From: Ptychodera flava
Lineage: Eukaryota; Hemichordata; Enteropneusta; Ptychoderidae
Length of the DNA stretch: 64,000 nt
Assembly: GCF_041260155.1 (NCBI RefSeq)
Contig: NC_091944.1
Location: forward strand, 19,566,272 to 19,630,271
Direction of reading: 5' to 3'
The notes beneath the pieces were generated by a model. It worked only from the letters and a program-made list of their open reading frames with translations. It searched no databases and was not told the DNA's origin. This document shows, piece after piece, positions 1 to 12,470 of this stretch. Both the position numbers and the translations under genes were made by a program. Each line of letters begins with the position of its first letter. Position 1 is the stretch's first letter.

Positions 1-2447
1 TTGTACAAGCCATTGACGTTCCCGGTTGTCGTCACAAATCTGACCAGTAGAGCGTCACCATGCGACGAGATTATTGATGGCGGCTTGTTGCTCTGACAGT
101 ACTGGCCGACGAACGTTTCATAGATCGCGCCGTCGTCGTCTTCCATGTTGTAAATTTCCATGTAGTCCTCATCACAATCCGACATGTGGAATGACCGAAA
201 ATTTAGCTGGAAGGAAGTTAAGAACGTGTGATTATCGCGGAAAATGTGGTCAGGATTTTGGACCCTTTAGCCTACTTTTACGATCTACGGCTAAAATACC
301 GCTCATAGAATGTCGTTAATGGGAAGACAATAGCACAGTGAGAAAACGGGAAGCAACATCAATGAAGACTATTAATTCGGTACTGCATCTTCAAATATTG
401 TAAGGATGGGGTCGTTTTGCTTTTGAAACTATAAAATGGCATAGAGAGACAAAATACCACACATGACAGGACAATGGAAGGAGCGCATAACATATCCTCC
501 CCGTGACATCATAACCGTGCACATTTAAGCAATAAAACATTTTGCCAATATAGTATAAAAAATTGATAAATTTTACTCACTGTAAGAAGTGAAGATACCG
601 GATAAAACGGCGATAGTATTCTATATTCGCATTTTATGTTGGTTGGGTAAGGATTCGGCCATTTCGGTGAGTACAAATCTCCGCTAAAATCCTGATAAAA
701 CTTATGACATGGCAGCGAAGTGGTTGACGTATGAGGGCGCCCTGTCGAGGCTAACGTTCTCGTCGAATTTCCAGACAATCTAAACAATGGTCCCGCTGCT
801 GGAATAAATAAAAGAAGATGAAAACTCATAATGGTAAAGATGGCGATAATGTGATGTTCATAAAAACACTATCAACATCCAAAGCAGGTCAGTGATCAAA
901 GGCTAGGTCATCAATAGGTCATGGGTCACCAGGTGAATGACACCGATAAGCGAAAACTTTGCTTCACCAAATATCAAAGTTCGGATTCGTTCCAACTTTA
1001 TAGTCCTCTCCCACTAATACTTCAATTACCCATTGTGATATGTCACAATTTAATATACCAATAAAATTTTCAATAAGCTAAAAACCGTGTATTCTGACGA
1101 TGTCGAAGAATCGCTTGAAGTCAGATGATATGACATGATATGATATGTAATCAGGAACAACTGCTATGAAAATCGTCGACTGTTTATGGTGACCCTTGAC
1201 CTGTCTAGGTAGAACAATGTCGTTGTACGTCACCAAAATTTATCGATCTTGTTTTGGCAACTGCAGACTACACGCACTGGTGTTTTTAGATCCGCGAAAA
1301 TACACGCAACACCATGATATTCTATTAAAGCCGATTATATAAAGACTGGAAATATATATTTTTTCGAAATAAGCAAGCATGTTTCCTCAATCAATAGGAA
1401 TAAACCAGGTGAATTTCATATGGTGAGTTATTCTAATGTACGATTGAGTCACTTCCACAATCAGTTGATCATTGTAAGGGTTACTTTTTAACTCTAGGCC
1501 TACAGCGCTTCTCTCACCAGACTTCAAAGAGTTCAGTTAGCACACACAGCTTTCAAAGATACACAAAATCATGCACTCTTTTGGATTTTTTCTTTGGCGG
1601 GGGAGAGGGGAATGATAAATTTACGAAATGACTCACACGGCACATCTACTTTGAATAACTGTCCTAATGGTAACATTAAAGACTTAAGCTGACGTCATAT
1701 ATCCGATTAACCCAATCACGTGATGGAGGGACCGCAACCCAACCTAACCTAAAACATCCAAACAAACGAAAATATTAAACACGCAAAAATAAAATCCCGA
1801 TACGATCGTCCGGTCAGTAGATCCTGAATCCCTATTTTCAGTTCAGTGATTTAGCAGTAAACAAATATTCAATCGTTTTAAGATATTGGTGTTTACCCAA
1901 CTTTGTCATAATTGATTTCCTTGTCCTCAAAATACCCCTTCTGTGAAGCTTTCCGTCGCTTAGGACACAAATTTGTCTGGGATCAATTTGGATTGAAAGG
2001 TAGTGGCGACATAAGAAAAAGACGCATATATTTTTGTGTGTGTATTAACATTAATATAAAATGTAGTTTAAGAGAGGGCAGTCCAGGTTAAATATCCACT
2101 GCGTGATGCGATAAGCCTGGTTATCTATTACCGTCCGTTCGGGTTACATAGATAACACGCACGCTGCCAGCGCATGCGCGCGTCTGTTGTCCCGGTGAAG
2201 TTGGAATTAATGAAGAATATTTAGAAACCCGATTGACACTATTTCAAAACATGTGTCATAATACTTTCAAAAATCATGGAAAGAACAACGATAAAATCTC
2301 ACCTTTGGTAGAAACCGTCCCATTTACTGTCTTTACTGTTTGCGTTGGACCATGGCTTGCAGGTGCTATATATTTCGCCCCTGTCAAAACGAGACAAATA
2401 TACAGGACGCTGATCCCGACAGTCACGTTGCTGTGCGCCTTCGCCAT
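1..2447 (-). CDS. CUB-domain secreted or membrane protein, 5' part (three exons; continues beyond left edge)
   Basis: Three exons join in frame: 2447-2303, 798-581 and 206 to the window edge. Exon 1 starts at the ATG at 2447 and encodes 48 residues with a signal peptide (core ISVLYICLVLTG). It ends in a GTGAGA donor, phase 1. Exon 2 follows a strong acceptor (TTTATTTATTCCAG) and ends at ACA|GTGAGT, phase 0. Exon 3 follows TTAACTTCCTTCCAG. Exons 2 and 3 together build a CUB domain: SPKWPNPYPTN, CEYRILSP, LNFRSFHMSDCDEDYMEIYN, then GQYCQSNKPPSIISS and LLVRFVT. CUB domains are extracellular binding modules with a beta-sandwich fold and two disulfides; the acidic DCDEDYMEIY stretch resembles the calcium-site region of many CUBs. 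What follows the domain lies outside the window, so the full protein (protease, receptor or matrix protein) cannot be named. Intron 1 (2302-799) and intron 2 (580-207) show no other genes. Confidence 0.85.
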
Positions 2448-2942
2448 GAGCTGATCTACTCCGTATCAGTTTTTCCTTCGATTTTTGTACCGCCAACCGA
2501 TAAAAAAGACACCAATTTACACACCAATACAGCCTCACCGTTCTAAACGGTGCTACAGATGCTTCTGTTGAGAATAAACGTTAGAAATCTACCATTTTTT
2601 TCATAGCGGTCTCCCAGTCACAGTCGAGTGCGCCATTTTCACGTCAGTCAGTGCTTGGCGCTATACGTGAACCTTGTTCCCAAATTCCTCGGTCACCACG
2701 GAGCTGGGTGTTTCCTTCGACACATCAAAATAAACAGTGACCTAATTTTTGAGATTGATCATTGCTGAAGGCAAAAATTAGTCATCGACAACAAAAATGG
2801 ATAGTTATCGAGATAATAACAGCAGAGTGTGCACATGATGTTCAATATGCCGTCAAGGTCAGGAAGTTAATAGTCGAAGAATAAAGTAATATTTGACTAT
2901 GTTAGGACAAAGAACATTAACGCCGAAATATCAGCGGGACAA

Positions 2943-2950
<8 letters not shown>
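2448..2950. other. Presumed upstream flank of the CUB gene
   Basis: This stretch lies immediately 5' of the CUB gene's first coding exon and presumably holds its 5' UTR and promoter. I see no reliable TATA box or coding exon in it. Confidence 0.3.

Positions 2951-3009
<59 letters not shown>
2951..3009. repeat. (CT)n microsatellite
   Basis: About 29 uninterrupted CT dinucleotides. Confidence 0.95.
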
Positions 3010-3013
<4 letters not shown>

Positions 3014-3600
3014 TTAATTTGAAATTGTCAAAAGTAGCGTCGATGAATGTACGAAATAGAGATTATGAGGTTTTCTGTTGATAATACATGTGTACTTTTA
3101 AAGAATTGTTTTTGCGAGACATGCGTATTTGTACCGAACAAGTACTGGAAGTCTGGGGCATCGAGTCAAACAGTATGAGAGAGTATCTCAATCTTTTCAG
3201 TTCGCATCGATGTTATTCTGCACAAAATCACAGTCACTCCAACCATAGACATAGAGGAGGATATGCTCCAATCACACATAGACATCATGTCACAGGGGAA
3301 AAAAATAATTTATTTGTTTTTATAATACATGAGTAAAATATGTATATATTTGTGTGTTGGCCTGAGAAACGTGCAAATTCCTTTATTTGTAGCAATTCTA
3401 CTCATATTCATGTAAGAAAAAGAGGCCGTAAGTTCATATCAGCTTCGGTAATGTATGTGACAGTGTTAGGTAGTTCTAGACAACTGTAACAAAAATATGT
3501 AGCGTTGGTGGCGCCCTAGGGAGCTCACACATCTTTGGCGTATTTGAGCCCTAAATTTGGATCCAGCGATCGATGCCATTTTCTTAAGATATAATTCTAG

Positions 3601-3703
<103 letters not shown>

Positions 3704-3782
3704 GTATAAGAACGATAACGCTTATTTTCATGCTAAATCCTGCAGGGACTTTCATTATTAAATACTTGACGCTATTAGAAAC

Positions 3783-3983
<201 letters not shown>

Positions 3984-4535
3984 GCAAATTTGTATAGCGC
4001 CAAATATCCATAGTTAAACAATGTAAGTTTTTAAGCTTTTTGGAAATGTTGACATTAGGAGAGGTTTTTGTGTCCGGTGGTGAAGAGTATGGCATGTATT
4101 AAAAGAATCACTACTTTGCGTCATCGCATTGATAATTTCCCCCAGTTTTTAATCATGGTTGTGCCATTTTACGCACTTTCATCATTCTATCATTTTGTTT
4201 TTGTTGACCACTATTCTGCATGCGCATCGCTTTGCAGTAAACATTGTATTTCAATCAAGAGATGGCCGATCTAGAGATCATTTAATTTGCTGATCTGGCG
4301 GGCGCCGCAAACTACAGATAAAAACATACGTTATCTTCCTCTCAGATAGCCGATGAAGACGACAACAAACCGACTATTCATGATATAAGTGCCAGCAGAG
4401 CGATGAAAACAAACGTGTCGGGTTTAATCCATCATCTTGTAAGAGAAAGGATGAAAACAGGACCGAATATATCACCCCAAAAACAAACAGACCACAGAAA
4501 CAAACAACCAATACAAGGTCTAGGAACGAATCTAT

Positions 4536-4541
<6 letters not shown>

Positions 4542-4602
<61 letters not shown>
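4542..4602. repeat. (GA)n microsatellite
   Basis: About 30 uninterrupted GA units. A G-run (about 13 G) lies further on at 4861-4873. Confidence 0.95.
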
Positions 4603-4606
<4 letters not shown>

Positions 4607-4619
4607 CAACCAGGGGACA

Positions 4620-6960
4620 ACACTTGTGCAGTGTTTAAACTGCTTTCAATAGGGAACAAAAATTTCTACACCATATTCAATCATAGTATTTATTTTTGTA
4701 TTTGTCTTGGTTTATACTTATGTCAGTATCGGCATTTGAAAGTTTTGATCCTGCTAGTAGAGAAACATTTGAATTTCTGTTTTCATGTGAAGTAAGATTT
4801 AATTTAATTTATTCCCACTAAATAGCACATTTACGTAGCGAATTATGGATTTAATTATTGGGGGGGGGGGGGGACAAGGACATGAAGATTTAATACATGT
4901 GGCGTGATAGCGTGCGCAATGTTTTTATGACGGTAATATAAATGATGCCCGAGCTTGCTGGTCAAATAATGTGTAAAAACAGAGACAGCGTCGGGTTTTG
5001 AAGTCTCCAAGTTCTTGATTTACTGAAATATTATCTAGCTCTGCTCTAATCACCGTGTTTTCCTTTTGGAAGCCACGGCTCAACAAAAGAAGTTCGCAGC
5101 CAGAACATGACAGATTGTTAAGCACAAAAAGATACACAAATCAAACACGCTCCAATGAGTAAAATATCAGCAGTACAGAGTTGACAAGAGTCTCCTTGAC
5201 TATATTACATGGCTTTTGTCCTCTGTGCCACGTGACCTAGCAATCACGATGACTGGATATTACTTTTCGGCCAATAACTCTAACTTTTGGCTCAATTTTG
5301 ACAGCACTGGTTTTCTGTTTTTCAATATACACTTTTCTTCCTCTGTATTAAGCTGACATATCTATAAGCTACCAAAGTACCACATTCAATTTACCACCCA
5401 CGTTATAACCTTTTCCTGGACCAATACATCCACCTGTCTGTCTGCTGACCTCTGAGTTAATTGGCAGCCTTCAAACACAGTGACTTTCTTAAATGTTCTC
5501 ATCATATTTATTTTACGTAACAAGTGCACTGTTTTATTCTTCACCCTGAAGTACGTTGAAATACAAAGTTTTGGCTTTGTGATGCGGACCCACTAGGAAT
5601 AATTGGCAGTCGGTGTTATTGTTGACAAATGAATTCCAGTCCGGACTAAATATTAAAATGACAACAAAAATTGCTTTAGACATAATTTTTTGGAGGACAA
5701 GTTACTAAGCTTATGTTTTGCATGAAAACGCTAGAAAATTATCAATAATTACACATAATGGAACTATTATAAGCAAGGCAAGAATATAGATTGGTGTCCC
5801 GTACGCCATTCGACCTTTCTGGGAAAAGGGTATAGCGGTCAAAAACGTTTATGTGTCGGTAATTTTTTGAGGATTTGTAAGGCAAGGAAAAGTATTAATT
5901 GTGTAAGATATATTTCATTTCGTAGGGCTTTCCATGTGCGGACATGAAAAATATGCTCAGGAGTCGGTAATTTTGAAATACTGTTGGTTTTGTAACGGAA
6001 CCACAGTTTTGTCCGCTAGCAAATAAAAGTAAGATTTCATCTGACAATTCCTCAGGCGAATTTGTCACCAAGAAGGGACGTGGTGACCTCTTTCGTTTTC
6101 GAAGTGCTGACGACGCAAATGATATATCAGATAGGGAAATGTGAGTGCATTTGTTCTCTCGTTACGAAATAGTAACCGGAAGCGACATAGCGATGATTTA
6201 TATCACTTCCGGTTTGACAATCGAAACAAACAACAGTGGAACGTTTATCTTGTTTGCCCATGCAATTGTTCGGACGGAATACGTACTTTTATCAACCCGT
6301 TATATGCAGACGATGAGACCCTCTGTGTTTTTTATTTATGGATTAGTCACATTTCCTACTTGCTGAGCTATTCTAGCGGTACAATTATTCCGACTTCGGA
6401 CGTTAACAGGTATGTCTCCCATGTCACTCTGTATGAGTAGAGACTCCATATTGCACTATGCATGTGTAAAGCTACATATTTGTCTATTTTTATTGATACT
6501 TGTGGCTATTATCTGGGTTGCATCAGCATTTATTCACGAGTAGGCCAAATTGGCAGTCCAATTCAGAAAATGAAAATATCGTAGGTTTCCAGAAAATATA
6601 TACTCTTTGCTCGTTCCTGTTTTAACGTGTCATTATTGAGTGTTAACGTCATCCATAGGTCCAAAGTGCATTTAAGGTCAACTTGAGTAGCAGACATTTT
6701 TAAAAACTTTCATGATAACAGGTTCTCCTACCATAAGATAATGTCGTGAGGTGAACCTTGGTGGCATATAAGCATGCGTCTCTTTCGACAGAAAAATCAT
6801 TATTGCTACCATGGTAACCAAATGTGATATTGATCAATTATTCCGTACTTATCAGAGCAGCGAGCTTTCTCAAACCAGTAAAACACCATAATAACAGTTA
6901 TTTACACAATATTCCCTGGAGGTCCAGGGATATGTTTGTACGAGATACAACAGAAACTAC
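4620..6960. other. Intergenic stretch with no supported feature
   Basis: I found no recognisable protein, RNA gene or terminal repeats here. The open frames (for example around 6141-6440) have no family resemblance and no splice context. Confidence 0.4.
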
Positions 6961-6966
6961 ATGTAC

Positions 6967-6968
<2 letters not shown>

Positions 6969-7058
<90 letters not shown>
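6969..7058. repeat. (TA)n microsatellite
   Basis: About 45 uninterrupted TA units. Confidence 0.95.
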
Positions 7059-7059
<1 letters not shown>

Positions 7060-7062
<3 letters not shown>

Positions 7063-7782
7063 CTATATTCACATTTAAGAATCCGTGTGGGCAAAGCTTG
7101 AAATTGACATATATTTAATATGTGTAAAATATAACACATTCTGTCAAATAAAATAGGGAAACAGAAAAAAAGGGAAAAATCTTCTCTTGTCAACAGCTAT
7201 TTCCTGAAATAGTTTCTATCGTGTGTAGATCATTTACCAGGATACGTTTGATTAGGATGCCTACTTAGCAATTGTTAACTTTATTAATAAGTTACCATCG
7301 TTGCTTAAAATACTCTTGAACGATGAATAATTACAATGATAGCTACCTTGAAGCTTCACTGTGACTGTAAATTGGTCAATACTATTGAACTAAGAGCAAT
7401 ATTTACTGGATGAGTATTGACATATTGATGGACAAGCATAATCTCAAAATTCAAATCATTTGTAAAAATTATAAAGACCAGATTTCACTATGAACCACTT
7501 GGCTCTATTTCTGTTGAGTACAACTTTCTGATAGCTTCGGCAAAACGCATGATATTTCGACCACTGAAACGTCGGTAGCTTTATCGATCAATATGGCGAC
7601 CATAACTTAAATCCAATGACTCATTGAAGTGATGGATCTGGTGATTTCACTGATGCCAATGACAGTTAAACTTTCCTCTAAGTGGACTGAACCTTGTAGA
7701 GTACGTACACATTTGTTTCTACATTATTTTTATTTTGATAGCATGACAGCCTTGCTCTTTTAAATTCGTTAATTATTCACAA
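7060..7782. other. 3' flank of SLC34 copy A
   Basis: AT-rich sequence downstream of the SLC34-A stop codon. It probably includes the 3' UTR. No other feature is visible. Confidence 0.3.
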
Positions 7783-8299
7783 TCACTCTGGTTTCCGACA
7801 TGGATGCATGCATCTCTCTATTAACCTGTCATATGGTTCTAGTGAACGCATACATTGAGGGAGAAATTCCCACGTCTGGAATTTTTCGGGCAACCTAGTT
7901 TTACACTTCCTCTGTAAACCATTCAATATCACAATAGCTGTGACGAGAAAGCAAATCAGAACACAAAACATGGTCAGATATTGCCAACCGATTAGTGAAA
8001 GCCCCAGTGAAACCACTGGCAGTATTATAACCGCAAGAAGTACATATACTATTGAGAACCACCGATACCGAGCCGAAGTATTTCCTAACATTTTTGCACA
8101 TTTTATTGGCAGGTTTCGGAGAATCGGGACGGGATAAAAAAGCAGTATACCTGATAAGTTGAAGAATAGGTGGCACAATGATATTTGAACACCCTCGATA
8201 AATCCCGCACTTTTTGCGAAGGCTAATGCTACGAAAAAATCGTAAATGTGGTCTTTATATTTGCTCCAAGCGTCAGAGGATACATTCTTTCTAAACTTA

Positions 8300-10603
8300 G
8301 GGACTGGACATAAATTACAGGGGGTGGGGGTGGTGGGGGGGTGGGGGGTGGGCCGGTGTTTTTCGAAAAACCGCTGCGTAAAAAATAGTGACCCTTCAAA
8401 AGTTCACGCACAAAATAGTGACCCTCCCCCTTATCCGTGCATGAAAATAAGTGACCCTCCCCTGTTACTCAATACCCCCCAAAAAACCCGCAATGTGTTA
8501 AAGACCCCCTTCTGACTTGCTATACTTTTTAAGTCGCCCTCCCGAAAGGAAGGCAAAATGTGGCCGATATAACGCGTTGTCCGAGAAATATCAAATCATA
8601 TGTGTGTGATAATTCATGTAAATGTACTTTGCTTGAAGTGGCAGGTAAAAAGTGCATGCCTGTACAAAAAATGTAATTTTTAGATTTTATCGATAATGTT
8701 GATTCACTATACATGTAGTCGACTATAAGAAACTACGAACGTGTATTTTCCAGTATAAAACTAGCTATATCTGTTCATATACAGATGTTTAATAACTGAT
8801 ATAGATATACTTGATTAGCATGGGCTGTTTACAAGTGCACATGTGAACAAGATATTTGATTTTGGAATTTCTGTCAAAATGTTGATCCACTATACATGGG
8901 AGTCTATGACAAAACTATACATGGGAGTCTATGACAACACTGTCAAAAATTTGCACTATTTGTGCATATATGGACCCTCAATAATTGACATAATTGTGCT
9001 TGATTAGAAGAGGGTGTAAAATGTGCATCTGTGTACAATAACTTTGTTTTTGGAATTTCGCATAAAATGTTGATCCACTATACATGGGAGTCTATGACAA
9101 ACTGTAAAAAAAAATTTTCAGAATTAAAAATATGCACTATTTGTGTATATATGACCCTGAATAATTGACATAATTGTCCTTGATTAGAAGAGGGTGGTAA
9201 CACGTGCATCTGTGTACAATAACTTTGTTTTTGGAATTTCGCATGAAATGTGGATCCATTATACATTGTAGTCTATGAAGAAACTATGAATAATTTTTTT
9301 TAAATACAAAACTTGGCAAATCTGTGTATTTATGTATGCTTGATTATTGATATTGATGTTCTTGATTAGACTAGAGTGGTTACAAGTCCATGTGTGTGTA
9401 AGAAATTTGATTTTGGAATTTCACCGAAATGTTGATTCACTATACATGGCAGTCTATGGTGAAACCCTATGAATAATTTTTTTTCCAATACAAAAATAGG
9501 TAAATCTGTGCATTTATGTACACTGAATTATTGGTACTAATGTTCATGATAGACTAGAGTGGTTTCAAGTCAATGGTTGTGCAAGAAATTTGATTTTGGC
9601 ATATCACTTAAATGTCGATTCACTATACATGGCAGTCTATGATGAAACTATGAATAATTTTTTTCCAATAAAAAAATAGGAAAATCTGTGCATTTATGTA
9701 CACTTGATTATTGGTATTAATGTTCATGATTAGACTAGAGTAGTTTCAAGTCAATGGGTGTGCAAGAAATTTGATTTTGGAATTTCACTGAAATGTCCAT
9801 TCACTATACATGGCAGTCTATGATGAAACTATGAATAATTTTTTCCAATACAAAACTTGGTAAACCTGTGCATTAATGTACATCTAATTATTAGTATTAA
9901 TATTCATGATTAGACTAGAGTGGTTTCAAGTCAATGGTTGTGCAAGAAATTTGATTTTGGAATTTCACCAAAATGTTGATTCACTATACATTGTAGGCTA
10001 TGAGGAAACTACAAAGAACTCATAGGTTATCTGATCCTAAATTGTTATTCAAAAGTTGTTCGACCTGAAGCTTCCAGTTGTTATTGATGACACTATGCAC
10101 TATTCTGAACAGTTTGTATTCTGTCAATGTCCTCAAAAAATTAAAAAATGTACATACAGCGACATGAACGTTTGACACCGACCTATACCCAATGTATTGT
10201 CAATGGGAGAATGATGTCAAATAAGTAATCTCCCAAATTGTTATTGAAAGAGTTATTATAGGGGACAGTTATGCACAATAGTGTTGAATAAGTAGAAATC
10301 ATAACAACTTAAATCAATGTGGCTGCTTGGATCATCAATACATTGTTTATTATACCTGAAATTTGCGCCATAAGGGCGCGCCGAAAATGGTAATGGCAGA
10401 AAATGAAAGTGCCAGGAGGTATTTTTCTTTTTTCAGTATTCCATAACGTGCACATGCAATTTCAGCTTTGATGCATGAAAAAGGTGACCCTCCCCCATAG
10501 GCTTGCACAAAATTTTATGACCCTTCAAAATGCTTGCGCGAAAAATGGCGACCCACCCCCAAAAAACACCGGCCCACCCCCCCTGTAATTTGTGTCCAGT
10601 CTC
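8300..10603. mobile_element. PIF/Harbinger-like non-autonomous DNA transposon inserted in SLC34-A exon 5
   Basis: The ends are inverted: GGGACTGGACATAAATTACA at the left, and GAGACTGGACACAAATTACA when the right end is read on the minus strand. Both are followed by a run of G and GGGCCGGTGTTTTT. A TTA target duplication flanks it (8297-8299 and 10604-10606). Joining the flanks and keeping one TTA restores the SLC34 reading frame exactly (RVL-SLERMYPLTLG), which fixes both ends. Both subterminal zones contain scattered TGACCCTCCC-type motifs. No transposase is visible. Three-base TTA/TAA targets are typical of the PIF/Harbinger superfamily; the assignment rests on that. Confidence 0.85.
8690..10015. 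repeat. Tandem array of about 180 bp units inside the Harbinger-like element
   Basis: The phrase CACTATACATGG with its flank (TTTTGGAATTTC before it and AGTCTATGA after it) recurs near 8694, 8888, 9074, 9254, 9431, 9613, 9793 and 9976, so the period is about 180 bp with about seven diverged units. One unit has a further 30 bp duplication near 8890-8940. Confidence 0.85.
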
Positions 10604-12408
10604 TTAATACACGTAATCTTTCCAACGGTGTCAACATTGAAGTGAAAACCGAACTGCTTTGCAGCAGCATAGTGAGCACACAACCAAACAAAATGGCGGC
10701 GTAACCGGTAAATAATGCACAGCATCCTGGGAAATCCTTGTTGAGGAATTTCTTCAGGGCGTTGGCGGCGCTGCCTCGAAGCATAGAATCCAACAGTTTT
10801 ACCATGATGAATAAGCATAGTATCATTACCGTCAGCGAAGAAAACAACAATATAAATCCAATCACCCCGTCTGAAAAATCACACTGCGCGAAAAGGAAAT
10901 TATCTGAAAATAGAAGAGTGCAATAACATACTCGTTATACAAAACGTTAAACACAAATTACACATTTTAGATAACTCATGTAAATTAACAAACAATTGAA
11001 TATAGTACCATCCTAAATTGTTAGGGTAGCCTAATCTTTTGCTCAAACTTTGCTCAAGAAATATTTCGACCATTCTCTTTTAAAATTAAGAATAAAATTC
11101 GGGTGTCACCGTGTAAATTCTGGTACTAGAGATGAAAATTCCCCAGATTTACCGATAGTTGAAATTAAAATGGCCGCCATCCATGTGTCAACTCTATTGA
11201 GAAAATAAAATTTTCGATTTTCGAAAAACTAAGAGCGTGAAGAGTTTTCTTGCACCAAGAGCTTTAAAATAAACTCTCACAAGTAGTAGATCAGAAAAGA
11301 ATTGTAAAAGTTTGAGAGTCCAAATATCTGTCCCCGAGGCGCGTTCTACCTTAATCACCATCCTACTTTTATGAGTCACTTAATGGCATATTTACTGTCG
11401 CGAAAGGATTAGACACATCACAGTACTTTTGAAAAGGTCATTTCATAAACTCAAGACTCAACGGCTCGCCCAATAATCAACAAATCAACAAAGCATTCAA
11501 ATTTTTATTGTTTAAAACTATGCTCACTTCTCTCAAGATGCACTGTATAGTTGAGTATTTCAGTATAGTTATATAACGTTCCATTGACGTCACGCACAGT
11601 TTCATTGGCGAAAATATCTTTTGTCATAGCCCATCTATCGATCAGACTTCCACCGTCTGATAATTCAACTTCGAAGTTTTCTTCATTTACCTGAAAATGA
11701 AAATATTAAGCAAAATGTCGAACCTCCATTGATAAGCGGTCCCTATTCCATACCCCGGTGAAAATTATCAACAGTGGCGAAAATGATAACAGAACTAACC
11801 CGCCATTCTGGTTGTGATAATTTATAAATAGTTATGGTTACGTTAATATTCAGTAAACGTCAGTATTTCCATCGGAGCTGGTAAGACTTACATTATTATC
11901 ACAAAATCCCCTTTCAGAATATACAAGGGCAAGAAAAAGATCAGTCAATATTCATATTTTAATCGACAGCATACAGATATATACCGTGTACTTTAACTTC
12001 AGTCGTATTATCCAGTCTGTGACGATATCAGATATCTTGATCATTTTTATTGACCGGATACGTGGCAGATTCGATCCCTCCACTATTGCTGACGTCAGGC
12101 GGAACAAATAATCAGTGACATATTCTAATGGTAGTAATACGATAACAGCAAACCAGTTGAAGCAGTCATGTACGGTCGCGCTGGCGAATGAGAATCGAAA
12201 TACCTCCCTCTGGCGAGCTTGTGCACCAGCAACGATTGTATTTGTAATCGATGTGCCTATGTTGGCACCCATCACCATTGGAATGGCCTCTTTGACTTTG
12301 AGAACTGAAAATGAACAACAACCTCTAATGAAACTTGTAGACGAAATGGCACAAAAGAGAAATTTATGATCTTATGATATTTTCAGACTCATATGATATT
12401 TTCAGATC

Positions 12409-12415
12409 ATTATAT

Positions 12416-12470
<55 letters not shown>
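12409..12470. repeat. (TA)n tract in SLC34-A intron 2
   Basis: Imperfect TA repeat lying between exons 2 and 3 of SLC34-A. Confidence 0.85.

Noticed and set aside
240-271. CUB exon 3 starting further upstream at AAAG|GGTCC
   Set aside because: It would need a phase 2 intron and exon 2 has no matching donor. The acceptor at 208-207 fits in phase and has a better pyrimidine tract.
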